A DNA stretch of 64,000 nt from Mastigamoeba balamuthi (Eukaryota; Evosea; Mastigamoebida; Mastigamoebidae), in the NCBI GenBank assembly GCA_902651635.1, contig CACRSC010000068.1, positions 354,943-418,942 on the forward strand, in the 5' to 3' direction. Under the pieces are notes generated by a model. The model made no database searches. It worked only from the letters and a program-made list of their open reading frames with translations, and was not told the DNA's origin. Of the stretch, positions 32,353 to 42,516 are shown one piece after another. The position numbers and the translations under genes were made by a program. The number at the start of each line of letters is the position of its first letter. Within the stretch, counting starts at the first letter, position 1.

Positions 32353-35300
32353 ATGGCAGCAACAGCCTCATCGTGCGGACCCTCACAGCCCCTCCCCTCC
32401 CGACCCCGTTTCTCCGGCCCCCTTTGTGGTTTCCCCGCACCCCCGCTTCTCTCTCCCCCCCGGCCTCGGCGCGCGCATTTATTCGACGGGATATACTGTG
32501 CCCGTGAAATCCCCTGCAATTTGAATAATGGAATAACCGAGAGCGCTGCCGCCGCTGCTCGGCGCGGGGGCCATGCAGGGGCACGGCGCTGCCGGAGAGG
32601 CCCGGTACGCCCCCGGGGCTCCCTGAGGACCCCACGGCGCTGGCGCTGGCCGAGCTCGTGCGAAACGGGGCGCTGGCGGCCGGCGAGAAGGTCGCGCTGG
32701 GCGGGCGCGAGGCGACGGTGGCCGCGGACGGCTCGCTGACGGACGCGGCGAGCATGCGGAGGTACGCGAGCGCGGCGGACTGGGCCAGGGAGGCCGCGGG
32801 CAGCGACGCGTGGGCGAGCGCCACGGCCGCGGGCAAGACGCTCGCCGCGATGCTGAGCGAGGCGCAATGTACGTGCATCGCACCCGCACGCGCCCCCTCC
32901 GCGATCTCCGTGCCTTTTCCCTCGTCCTTTTACCCAAAGAAGGAAGCGTGTCAAGATTCCGGTTTTTACTCCATGCGGAGTTATCCTGTTACAGGAGGTG
33001 CAGCGTTTCCCGACACGGGGCGGCAACTTCTGCACTGATTTCCCGCTGCTGACTCGGCTTTGCCTGCGGACACCCAGTGGAGAACGCAACCCCGAGATCG
33101 AAGAGGCCGCTGGCGGAGATCTCGCCGGCAGCGGAGCCCGCGACCAAGCGGGCCAACACAGAGGACTCGGGGTCGGTCGCAGCGTCGCCGTCGCAGGCGC
33201 CGACGCCCACAAAGCGCCCCAGCTCGCACCACCACGGCTCGGGCGCGCTGCCGTCCAAGCGTGTGGTCAAGCCCACCTCGCAGGAGCACCTCGGCGTGGT
33301 GCGGTACGACCCCAGCAACTGGCGCCAGTTCACCGAGAAGGAGGGCATTCCAGAAAGGTATGCATTCCAGGAAATGCTGCAGAATACTAAATCGGGAAAT
33401 CGAAGAGAGTGGGAGGGAAGGGCGCCGGTGGCGCTGGGCGGGCGTGAGTTCCAGCGCGCCTACTGCAAGACGTTCGACGCTCTGTACTACGACCAGTTGT
33501 TCATCACAGAGCTCTTCGGCCGCATCCCCGGCCTCTCGGGATTCGTGCGTTCCAGATCTCTCGTGTTTTCCGGATTCCTCACGCGTTTTCCCCCCTCCCC
33601 CCGAACACAGATACGCAACTACATTCAGTGGCCCGTGCTGCTGAAGATATCCAAGACGGACAGGAGGAGCGAGACCAGCGACTACACGGTGCTGCGCAAG
33701 CTCGGCGTCATCAAGGGGTCGCGCACGGCGAACCTGATCTCCCTCGAGGGCGTCGTCAACATGCTGCGCAAGCTCGAGTCGAGCCACAAGGCCGCCTACA
33801 GCGCGCTCGTCACCGTCCACGACATCAACTCGCGGGTGCAGAGCCTCCGCTTCCTGGAGGACCGCCGCTGGTACTTTCTCCCCCCAGTTCCAAAATAGGA
33901 TCTCTTCCGAGGAGATATTACGAGATACTGACGAGATATTTTTCCCCCGCTCACTGCCGTCCCCTCGCCCAGCGACCGGTCGGCATTCGGGTCCGCAGCC
34001 CCGCACACTGTGGTGGTGTTCCCGACGTCCAAGGGGCAGGACCCGACCACGCGGGAGCGCGACACGCCGCGGAACTCGTCGGGCAGCGAGGACGAGGCCG
34101 AGTCAGCGCGACCGTCGGAGGGCGAGTCGGCGCCCGAGCAGTTCATGTACCGCTGCGAGTGCGGCAAGTCGTTCAAGACGTCGCAGGGCAAGGCGGGCCA
34201 CTGCCACTTCTGCCCGCGGCACCAGGCGCTCAACAGCAAGACGCACACGCCCGCGCCGCCCGAGTCGGACTCGGACACGGACACGACGACGGACGAGGAG
34301 GTCGGCACCGCGCCCACGTCGCCCAGCGCCTCGCAGATGCTCGTCGAGCCCATGACGCCCACCTCGACGCCCGCCAAGCCCGCCCTCCTGGCCCCGGCCC
34401 TCTCGCTGCAGGCCCCCGAGCCCTGCGCCCTCGCCCCCGCGGCCCCCTCGGTCGTCGTCACCGCAGCGCCTCCCGCTCCCGCAGCCCTGCCCCTGCTGGC
34501 AGCGTCTGCAGCAGCGGCGGCGGCACCGGCAGTGGCGCCTGTGCCTGTGCTGCCAGCGCCCGCGCCGGCACAGGCAGCGGTGGCGGCGGCGGTGGCGGCG
34601 GAGCAGAGGCAGCAGAGCTACAGCAGCGTTGTGATGCCGCCGCCGACGAGGCTGGCGGTGCCCGGGATAGCGCTGCCGGTGCCCATGAAGCAGCACGGGC
34701 CCGAGCTGCCGCCGCGGGCGCTGCTCGAGGACATCGACGAGGGGGCGGCCGGGGGGGCCAGCGTGCCGGCGAGCGCGTTCAGCAGCGCACCGCCCAGCGC
34801 GCCGCCGAGCGTGTCGCCGTCGCCGTCGATGGAGCAGGCGGCCGGCGACGAGCAGCCGACGGCCACGGGGCTCTACGAGTGCTCGTGCGGGCGCGTGTTC
34901 ACGACGAGCCAGGCCAAGGCGGGGCACTGCCACTACTGCAAGACGCACCGCAGCCTGCACAACAACCCCGTACGACCACGTTCAAATATCTTGCTCTGTG
35001 GATTCCGGGAATCTCCAAGCAGATATTCCGGGAATCCCTCGCGGAGATGCGCATATCTCGGGCTAATCAGTTGATTTGTTTTTCTCCTCCCCGTGCAGAT
35101 CCTGACGGAGAAGGACAAGAAGCTCAAGCGCGGGCGCAAGTTCCTGATCACGCCGACGGGCACGCCGAACCCCGACACGTCGGGGCCGCCGACGCCGCCG
35201 TCGCGGTCTGCGTCGCCGAGCAACGCGACGTGCCTGACGACGACGGGCCCCGGGACGCCGCACCGGGCGCAGCACCAGATGCACCACGTGGCGGTGGCGT

Positions 35301-36259
35301 ACGGCGAGGCCCACATCACCCTGCAGCTGCAGGCGGCCGTCGCCGAGGCCGAGCAGCTCTACATACAGGTCTGCGCCGACCGCGACGCCCTCGTCGTCAA
35401 GATCTCGGAGCTCGGCTCGTCGCTCTCGACGATCCGCGAGATCAGCTCGCAGGTCGCCGCCCAGCAGCAGGCGCAGCAGCAGCAGGCACAGCAGCAGGCG
35501 CAGCAACAGCAGCAGCAGCAGCAGCGCGCTCAGGGCAGCGCGGGGGCGACGGACCCGGTGCTCTCGGCGGCGGCCACGGCCTGCGCGCGAGCGTCGAGGG
35601 CGCCAGGGGCGGCGGCCATGAACGCGCGCGGGGCGGTGCTGTCGCAGTACCAGCCGTCGCCGGCGCTGTTCGCGGCGGCGTTCCAGTCGTCGCTGAAGCT
35701 GCCCGTGAGCTCGGCGGCGGTCGCTGCGGCGGCGGTGGCGGCGCTGAGCACGCCGACGCAGGGGAACCCCTCGCAGCTGCTGCACGTGCCGCCAGCGGCG
35801 CCGACGACGCCCCAGCAGCAGCAGGTGGCGGTGGCCGCGCCCAAGACGGAGCTGGTGGAGAGGCACGCGTCGGGGCAGTCGTCGCCGCTGGCGCCGTTGC
35901 CTGCGGTGGCAACTGCAGCGCCAGCGCCAGCACCAGCGCCAGTAGCAGCGGCAGCAGTGCCGGCGGCAGCAGCGGCGGTGGCACCAGGAGCACAGGTGGC
36001 CGCTGCGCAGGCCCAGGCCCAGGCCCCGGGGCAACAGCAGCAGCAGGCCGCGGGACAGGGGATCAGTGCAGCAGCTCCCGGGACAGGAACGGGAACAGGA
36101 ACAGGAACAGGAACAGGGACAGCGACTCCGCAGCAGCAGCAACCGGGGGCTGCGGGCAGCCAGCAGCAGCAGCAGCAGCAGCAGGGGGCAACACAGATTG
36201 AACAGGCACCACCGCCTGTTGCTGCGGATCAGCCGCCAGTGCTGATCCCAGCGGTGTAA
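32353..36259 (+). CDS. Large RAMA-domain protein with two copies of a CxCG...HCHxCxxH motif
   Basis: Seven modelled exons (32353-32372, 32579-32868, 33078-33357, 33406-33544, 33611-33870, 33973-34969, 35099-36259) give 1048 residues with all phases consistent. A RAMA-like domain sits near residues 35-105 (ELVRNGALAAGEKVALGGRE, then VAADGSLTDAAS). An unrecognised globular block follows (about 195-330, with YCKTFDALYYDQLFITELFG). Two copies of one Cys/His motif follow at about 388-412 (CECGKSFKTSQGKAGHCHFC) and 631-655 (CSCGRVFTTSQAKAGHCHYC), each ending in xxH. The C-terminus is Ala/Gln-rich with a (GT)7 run. RAMA domains occur in chromatin and DNA-modification proteins, so a nuclear role is likely. 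The tiny first exon is tentative; the 48-base intron at 33358 is in frame and could be retained. Confidence 0.75.
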
Positions 36260-36673
36260 ATTCACGCAAGACGTAGTCTCCTTCCCCCCTCCACTCTGCC
36301 CGTCTCTTCCTAGCCGTCGTCGTACACCACCACCACCAACACAACTTTATGCCTCTCGTGTCCCCACACGGGTCTCTCTGCCACCGCAAAAGCAACAAAG
36401 AGCAACGGGCAGAGGAGGCAGGCGCACGCGCTCGCATTCCCACGTCCCCCCATCTTTTTGTTTTTTGCCAGACAATCATCCCCCGAGTGCACTCTGCTGC
36501 TGTCGCCCATCGCCCCAGACCAGAGGGCACAGGGGCTCAGATGCAAACAAACAAACCAAAGTGGCGCATAGCAGCCCATGCAAAGCCACCCGCTTTATTC
36601 GGAAGGAGGGTGGACTGACACGAGCTTACGGGAAGGAGCGATAGACTGGTCTCTGTGCGCACTAGCTCGCAGC
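36260..36673. other. Intergenic between convergent genes
   Basis: 414 bases between convergent gene ends; it includes a CACCACCACCACCA stretch. No gene recognised. Confidence 0.5.
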
Positions 36674-36827
36674 TCAGCGGAAGGTGGTCGGGTCGCGCTG
36701 CAGCTTCTCCAGGACAGCCCCATACCACTGTGCATACAGCCACAGCGAGCGTAAGAACCAGAGGCAGCTCGGCGGATGCCAAAGGTGAGGATCAGAGAGA
36801 GAGAGAGAGAGAAGAGAGAAGGAGAAG

Positions 36828-36864
<37 letters not shown>

Positions 36865-36987
36865 NAGCTCAGCGGAAGGTGGTCGGGTCGCGCTGCAGCT
36901 TCTCCAGGACAGCCCCATACCACTGTGCATACAGCCACAGCGAGCGTAAGAACCAGAGGCAGCTCGGCGGATGCCAAAGGTGAGGAT
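36671..36987. repeat. Duplicated contig end around a single N
   Basis: A stretch of about 122 bases from 36671-36792 is repeated without visible change at 36866-36987. Between them lie a (GA)n microsatellite and one N at 36865. This is the pattern of an unmerged overlap at an assembly joint, caused by the microsatellite. Confidence 0.85.
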
Positions 36988-37785
36988 GTGAGAGAGAGAG
37001 AGAGAGAGAAAGAGAAGAGAAGAGAGGGAGCATGCCTTGTTGAGGATGTGGACGGGGATCCACTCCTGGCTCTGGGTGTTGGCGGTCTGCGGCGTCTTGG
37101 TGGCGTAGCTGGTGGCAAAGGCCCAGAAGTGCTCGAGCATCCTGCGGGGCAGCGTCGCCGGGTCCTCAAACGCCAGCTTGCTCGTGCTGTTGCTGCTGCC
37201 CTCCCACTGCATCCGCGCCAGCGAGTCCCCGATCGCCTCGAGCGTCTCCACGCTGATCCCCAGCTGCGCGGGCCCCGCGGCGGCCCCGCCCTGCGCGTCG
37301 CCGTCGCCGCCCTCGTTGACGCGGCGCACGCGGAAGACCGCGCTGGGCTTCTCGTTGGTCAGGTGGCCCATGTACCGCCACTGCGAGTAGTCCGGCGGCC
37401 ACGCGATGTACACCGACGCGCCGCACCCCTCGGCTGCGTAACGCCACGTCACACCACGCAATTCGTGAATTCCCGCGTTGGGGGTGGAATCCCAGGATTT
37501 TTTCCCTCTAAAATATCAGCAGACAGGGATCCTGGACACGTTGCTGACAAACGGCAACGATACTCGAAGGGCGAGTGGGCGCGGGTGTGTGCGCGACACT
37601 GGAGACTCACGGAGAGGAGTGGCGCCTGTGAGGAAGACGACGATGTGGGTGATGGCGTGCGGGTCGTCGAGGGAGAACACGAGCCTGTTGGGCGGCACGA
37701 TGACCGCCGACGTCATGACGGGCCTGCCCGCGACGACGCACGCGAACATGCTCTGGGGCTGCGGCTGCGGCTGCGCTGCTGCCAT
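36674..37785 (-). CDS. HIKESHI: Hikeshi (OPI10 family, Hsp70 nuclear import carrier)
   Basis: Exons 37611-37785, 37036-37433 and 36869-36922 give 208 residues (human 197). MFACVVAGRPVMTSAVIV, HIVVFLTGATPL-PEGCGASVYIAWP, GHLTNEKPSAVFRV, AQLGISVETLE and the last-exon WYGAVLEKLQRDPTTFR match Hikeshi throughout. Hikeshi carries ATP-bound Hsp70 into the nucleus after heat stress. Intron 2 starts GCATGC, a GC-AG intron, and contains a (GA)n tract. The last exon is present twice, at 36869-36922 and 36674-36727, around a single N at 36865; the sequence flanking each copy differs in the way expected if two overlapping contig ends were laid side by side, so only one exon is probably real. Confidence 0.95.
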
Positions 37786-38055
37786 GGCTGAAAACCCGAA
37801 GGAACACACCAAACCAGTTAACAACGAAAACTTCTGCTTTGTTGGCGCCAAATCTGAAGATAGATTAATCTACTCGGGCTCGGAATCGCCGCCATATCTC
37901 CCAAGGAACAAGCAACTCACCAGATGAATTCGAGAAACGGGCGGATGGAAAAGGCGAAAAATTGGATCACTTGCTGTTTCTTTGTCGGTGAAGGGGAAAA
38001 TGAATGAAGAAAGGGTGAAAAAACGGAGGTGAACATCCCTGAATGTACGCGCTAG

Positions 38056-39092
38056 CTACCAGTTCCTGATTGCGATTCCGAGCGACTCGAGCTCCTCCAC
38101 CTTGTGCGCCTGCGCCGGGGCCAGCAGCCACTGGGCGAACTTCCTGTCGTCCTTGAGGATGTGCTGGTCCATCCAAGTCCTGACATACTCACAGAGCTCC
38201 CCCACTGAAGATTCCGCAAGTTAGAATAGCGGATCCAGATATCCAGATATCAAATAAATTATAACAACTATTACTTGAATTCACAAACCACTTTCCCCGG
38301 ACGGATGGAATATCGTTACCAGAGCTGGTGCTGGAGAAGTTGAGGCCCAGGATCACCTTGGTGATGAACTCACTGAGCTCCCTGTGCTCGCCCGTGTGCT
38401 GGAGGTACTCCGGATATCCGGATTTCTCCATCAGCAGCTCTTCGGTCGCGAAGTGGTACGCAGTCCAGTCCACGAGGTCCGAGGTCACTCCCTGAGCATA
38501 CAACGACCCGATCTGCGACGAACCCCGCGAGCTATCAGCGACACGAAATCCCTAAGGGGGAGGAATCCAGATCTTCTAACCGACGTGATATTGTCCGAGA
38601 TTTTGCGGACGGTGTCCGTCAGCCTCTTGTGCTGGGCGTCGAGGATGCGGACGCCCACCGAGAACGCCGCCAGCCACTCCCCGGAGAGGTCCTCCGGCAG
38701 GTCCTTCTGCGCGGGGTCCGGGTCAGAGAGCACGGAAGAGAAAAGACCCGTGGAAATGACCAAATAGAGCAGGTGCACACCAGAATTATGCGGGGGTTCC
38801 GCAGCTTGGGGGCCTGGCGAGCGCCCCACGCGGCCAGCGGTACGGCCACCGCCGGGTGCGGGCGGCCGGGCGCGGGGCTGCTCCTGCCCGTGTCGGGCGA
38901 CTGCGAGACGACGATGACGATGGGCCCGCGGGCCGAGCAGCTGAGCGAGAGGTACGAGGACAGCGTGTTGATGCTCGGCGACCGCCTCAGCGCCCTCGGG
39001 CTGCCCGTCGAGGGCCCCGACTCGCAGAGCGGCCTGCCAGAGGGCCACTGCGAGGGCGACGTGCGTCCGGAGACCGAGGGGGTGGCTCCCAT
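38056..39092 (-). CDS. Hemerythrin-like oxygen-binding protein
   Basis: Exons 38781-39092 (tentative), 38581-38706, 38320-38512 and 38056-38204 give 259 residues. The hemerythrin fold covers the last 155. All diiron ligands are visible in order: LDAQHKRL (His), WTAYHFATEELL (His and Glu), YLQHTGEHRELS (two His), and WMDQHILKDDRKFAQWL (His and Asp). Hemerythrins bind O2 or act as iron or oxygen sensors and scavengers in microaerophiles. The core exons join in phase without doubt; the N-terminal exon is Ser/Pro-rich, overlaps an equally G/C-biased antisense frame, and is less certain. Introns begin GTGTGC, GTTAGA and GTAACG. Confidence 0.87.
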
Positions 39093-40319
39093 CTGCTGCG
39101 AGGTGCTGCCTGAGGGTCCAGCGAGAGCTTGAAAGTGATTGTGAATCTCTGCCGCAAACGGAAATCGTTCCCAAATAGGGCAGTCGTTTCATCTACGCAA
39201 ACCGGCAAGTACCACAGGAGTAAGTCGTTGCTTTTCTGAGGAAATGCAGTCCGAGCTGGCTGGGCTTGGGGCAGCGCAGGAAAACCTGCGCTCTCGCATC
39301 CATATCAGCACTCTCCGCCCCTCCGCCCCGTCGGTGCTTTCGGCTTCCAACGGGCCACAGACAAGAGAAGAGGACATCGATGCGTTACATCGTCAAGCCC
39401 GCGGAGTGCACCTTGCCGGCTGTACACGATCTGCGATCGTGAGACGCCGTTCGCACTCCGGTGCGCAGCCTCCCCTTCTCCGCCCACTGGCGGCGGCAGA
39501 CGAGGCAGGTCAGGCGCCCCTTACACGAGTGGTATGTGTGATCCGGACGAGGTACAGGGAGAGCAGGGAGGCAAGGGACATGGAAGACATCAACACGCAG
39601 ACGGACGAGAGGGGGCCTTACGACGCTCAGCACAGAACAGTGACCGACGGCGCACTCTCGCTGCCTCACCGCTGAGCGGCGTTGCTTCGAGGCCACCGAG
39701 GGAATGACCCGCACACACCACGGAGCTCGTGCCACAGCCGCAACCCTCGCAAACACCGCCCAACGCTCTGCGGGCCGAGACCACAGAGCCATCACCGAAT
39801 ATTGCACGACACTCCCACCCAAACGCCGGGACTCCATTTAACCCACCCGCACTCGCAGAGCCTACCTACCTATAGAGCCATGGTGACCCCACCAGAACCC
39901 TCAGCAGATGCCTGCGAGGCCTCGGTCACATGACCACGGGGCGATGCGCGTGCCACCAGTTGTTTCCGCGGGGTACAGACAATAGCGAGAACAAGGGATG
40001 CGCACCACGCCGTCTATGCCGCACCCCTCTCTCGCCGGTTCGCCAAAACCGACGCCTGTCAGGCGACAATTTCTGCGATTTGTGCGGGAAATATCTCGAA
40101 ATCCAAACCGCCAGTGTGCCCCATGCGGGCCGTCACATTCCAGGACTGGCAACCAATCCCTCCCTGTCGCACGAGCACGCATCGATGGTCGCGGATGCGA
40201 TGGCGGGGGACGCAATGCTGGAACCGGCTGCTCGGCTGACAGGATTTCGGATGGGGAAAACGGTAGGAATGCCACGGCCGTGGAGATATCCGGGCAACGT
40301 AATCACAACTCCTGTGCTC
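39093..40319. other. Gene-poor stretch
   Basis: About 1.2 kb with mixed composition. Several open frames exist, none with convincing third-position bias or a known domain. A minus-strand frame at 39385-39837 has a Cys-rich patch (SCKGRLTCLVCRRQW) but no family match. Confidence 0.45.
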
Positions 40320-40622
40320 ATGGACCCCACAACCACACCCTCTGCTGCCGCTGCCCCTGCGGCGTTCCAGGTCCCCCAGCATGCCAAGTCCGAGCAAGAG
40401 CCCTCCGCGGGCCTGTGGTGCGTGGGAATGACGGCGGGTCGGTGCGCGCTGCTGGACACGGTGGTCGGCAGATGGGTCACGGAGCTGCGCAGGCGCTACG
40501 ACGAGGTCTACGAGCGCTTGGTGGCCAGCGACACCGCGCTGAGGTGCGCTTTGCTGCTGTGGGACCGCAGCGAGGACAGCGAGCCAGTCGTCGGAAGCCG
40601 ATTTCCCACGTTCGCACTGTGA
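40320..40622 (+). CDS. Hypothetical small protein
   Basis: A 100-residue single-exon frame starting at an ATG. Codon third positions are mostly G or C in the second half, and the protein has an amphipathic stretch (VTELRRRYDEVYERLVASDT). I recognise no family. It may be the last exon of a longer gene whose upstream exons I cannot identify. It ends about 60 bases before the AT-rich foreign-looking block, so it might also be truncated by a misjoin. Confidence 0.35.
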   Translation: MDPTTTPSAAAAPAAFQVPQHAKSEQEPSAGLWCVGMTAGRCALLDTVVGRWVTELRRRYDEVYERLVASDTALRCALLLWDRSEDSEPVVGSRFPTFAL

Positions 40623-40679
40623 GACAGCCAGGCACAGCACTCAGGCAAGGGACTTCTGGGCACTGGTACCAGTGTTGTT

Positions 40680-42345
40680 AACAGTCATCCGGAGTATGCC
40701 AGGACTATACCATATATGAACAGTGATGCAACATTTGGAAATGAGATTGAGTTTGAGCTCTTCAACCTAATATCTGCAAATATTTTGGTAGTGCAATTGA
40801 AGTAGCATTGATATATTCAGTTCAGCCATGTGAAGGGCCCTGCATGCAATCTAAGTAGTGATTTTTCCACTGTAATGGCCACTTTCAAGCTCTGAGCTTG
40901 CTCAGCTGCAGCAAAAAGTAAGAAATCTGGTTTCTCTCTTATCTGATAAATACACAGGCTATCTTCACAAGTCTTTGTTTATTTTTATTCATACAGATAC
41001 TGTTCCCATAGAGAATGAATGAAGCTATTCAGTTTGATACTAACCTAAGTGGTATCTTTGCCCAGTCTGTTTCTGAGAGTAAACCAGAATTATTAAGTCC
41101 TTCTATGTGCCTGGGGGCATGTAGCAGTGGGTATGAAAGCTCTTTTCAGTGTTAAAACATCATACATTACTTTCATTACTATGTTTATTCTATGGGTTTC
41201 CAATTAAGTAATCAGACAAATAAATATCAATACTATCTGCACTCATTTCGGGGAGATTATCCTTCAGTAGAACTCAGTGGCAAGGCATGAAGTACTATCA
41301 TCTTCCTGAGATCCACTACAGTGAAATCACAGGTTAATTTTGATCACCTAGTACATCATAACAGTGTAAGACACAATGAGAATTTGCTATTGTTTTCTCA
41401 GAGGGGCTTAAGAAGAGACATTGCACAGAAACCCATTTGCTGCCTTTATGAAATGCAATTGCCAATGCACTTATACAAAGATCTGTTCCTGTTATATTTA
41501 TGACATATTACAGCATAATGATGGGTTTTTACATTTTGGCTATCAGAACAACTATGTCACTCATCTATACAAGCTAGAACTCCTTTTTAAGGACCTCTTA
41601 TGTTAAGTGCATCAGAGTGTTCACAAAAAGGATAAGATGTTTCTTCTGCTATCATAAAGGTGTTCTTCATTTTGTTATTGTTACATACTTAAAATGTTAG
41701 TATCCATTCTTGTACTACTAATGGTTTCCTTCAGTGTTATGGTCTTTTATCCCTATTTACCATATATCAGACCATACTGGGTCCTCTCAGTTTACAGAGT
41801 TCTTTACGGAATCATTAGAGTAAACACAGTCAAGGGCTACAATCTATTCCATTCATGTGGAGCATCTGTTCTAGTTTGTGTTAAGTTCATATGCACTTTA
41901 GCACATATTCTTTTTATGCTGGCTGGTAAGAGGAAGTCCATCTTACCAGCACATTCTTCCAATCATGTGATACCTGTTGTAAGTTTATTTAATTAACCAT
42001 GGGATTGAGCCCTATGACCACTGATACCTGTTCTACCACTACACATTGCATATTGCATGAAGTCAATGCTGAGCACTTTTCCTGGTCTGTCAGAAGAAGA
42101 GCCATCTGTCAGCTTTAAATAGTGATATGCATATGAATCAGTTGTATCAGTCATTTCTTCCTTCATGCAGCAGTCATAACAAGTATGCACATCCTTCATG
42201 TTTCTGTTCTTTCACTGTCCCCTGCATTTCCTTCATGTTTCCACTATCTACTGTTCATTATTCCCTTTATGGCTTTCTGTTCCATGAATCGAGCTGTAAG
42301 GGTGAGAGGTGTTGCTTCCATTAGAGGATGCAACACATGATGTTG
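40680..42345. other. AT-rich, CpG-depleted block of foreign appearance
   Basis: About 1.67 kb of clearly AT-rich sequence inside a GC-rich window. I count only five CG dinucleotides in it, while a single 60-base line of a neighbouring gene (5281-5340) holds eight. No exon, splice pattern or codon bias like the host's appears; the longest open frames (for example 41694-41996) are what AT-rich DNA gives by chance. CpG depletion is typical of heavily methylated vertebrate DNA, so contamination or a chimeric joint is more likely than a native insertion. Edges are approximate. Confidence 0.8.
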
Positions 42346-42516
42346 GAGGGCGAGCTGTGGAAAACATCAGTGCAGCAAAAGGGAATGCGATATTCTCACA
42401 GTAACAGAGTAAGAGAGCACACAAGAAATCAGGCAGATCCTCGTCCCGGGGTCAGATTTCTCAACACCCGGGATATTTTTGCAGTTTGAATTTTTCGCGG
42501 GAAGGGATCGGGTAAA

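Noticed and set aside
35463-36200. CAG-rich repeats that could be taken for a satellite or array
   Set aside because: They are in-frame polyQ/polyA codons within the last exon of the RAMA-domain gene.
35063-36265. Long minus-strand open frame of 400 codons
   Set aside because: It is antisense to the CAG/GCN-rich last exon of the RAMA-domain gene; the Arg/Leu-only composition is a mirror of that exon.
38788-39132. Plus-strand frame of 114 codons opposite the first hemerythrin exon
   Set aside because: It has the same third-position bias as the minus frame because both share the same third bases. A minus-strand exon is needed here to give the hemerythrin gene a start, so I kept that one, with lower confidence.
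39385-39837. Minus-strand frame with a Cys-rich patch
   Set aside because: Weak codon bias, no known domain, and no splice partners found.
41694-41996. 100-codon hydrophobic frame in the AT-rich block
   Set aside because: AT-rich DNA yields such frames by chance; no host-like codon bias and no family match.
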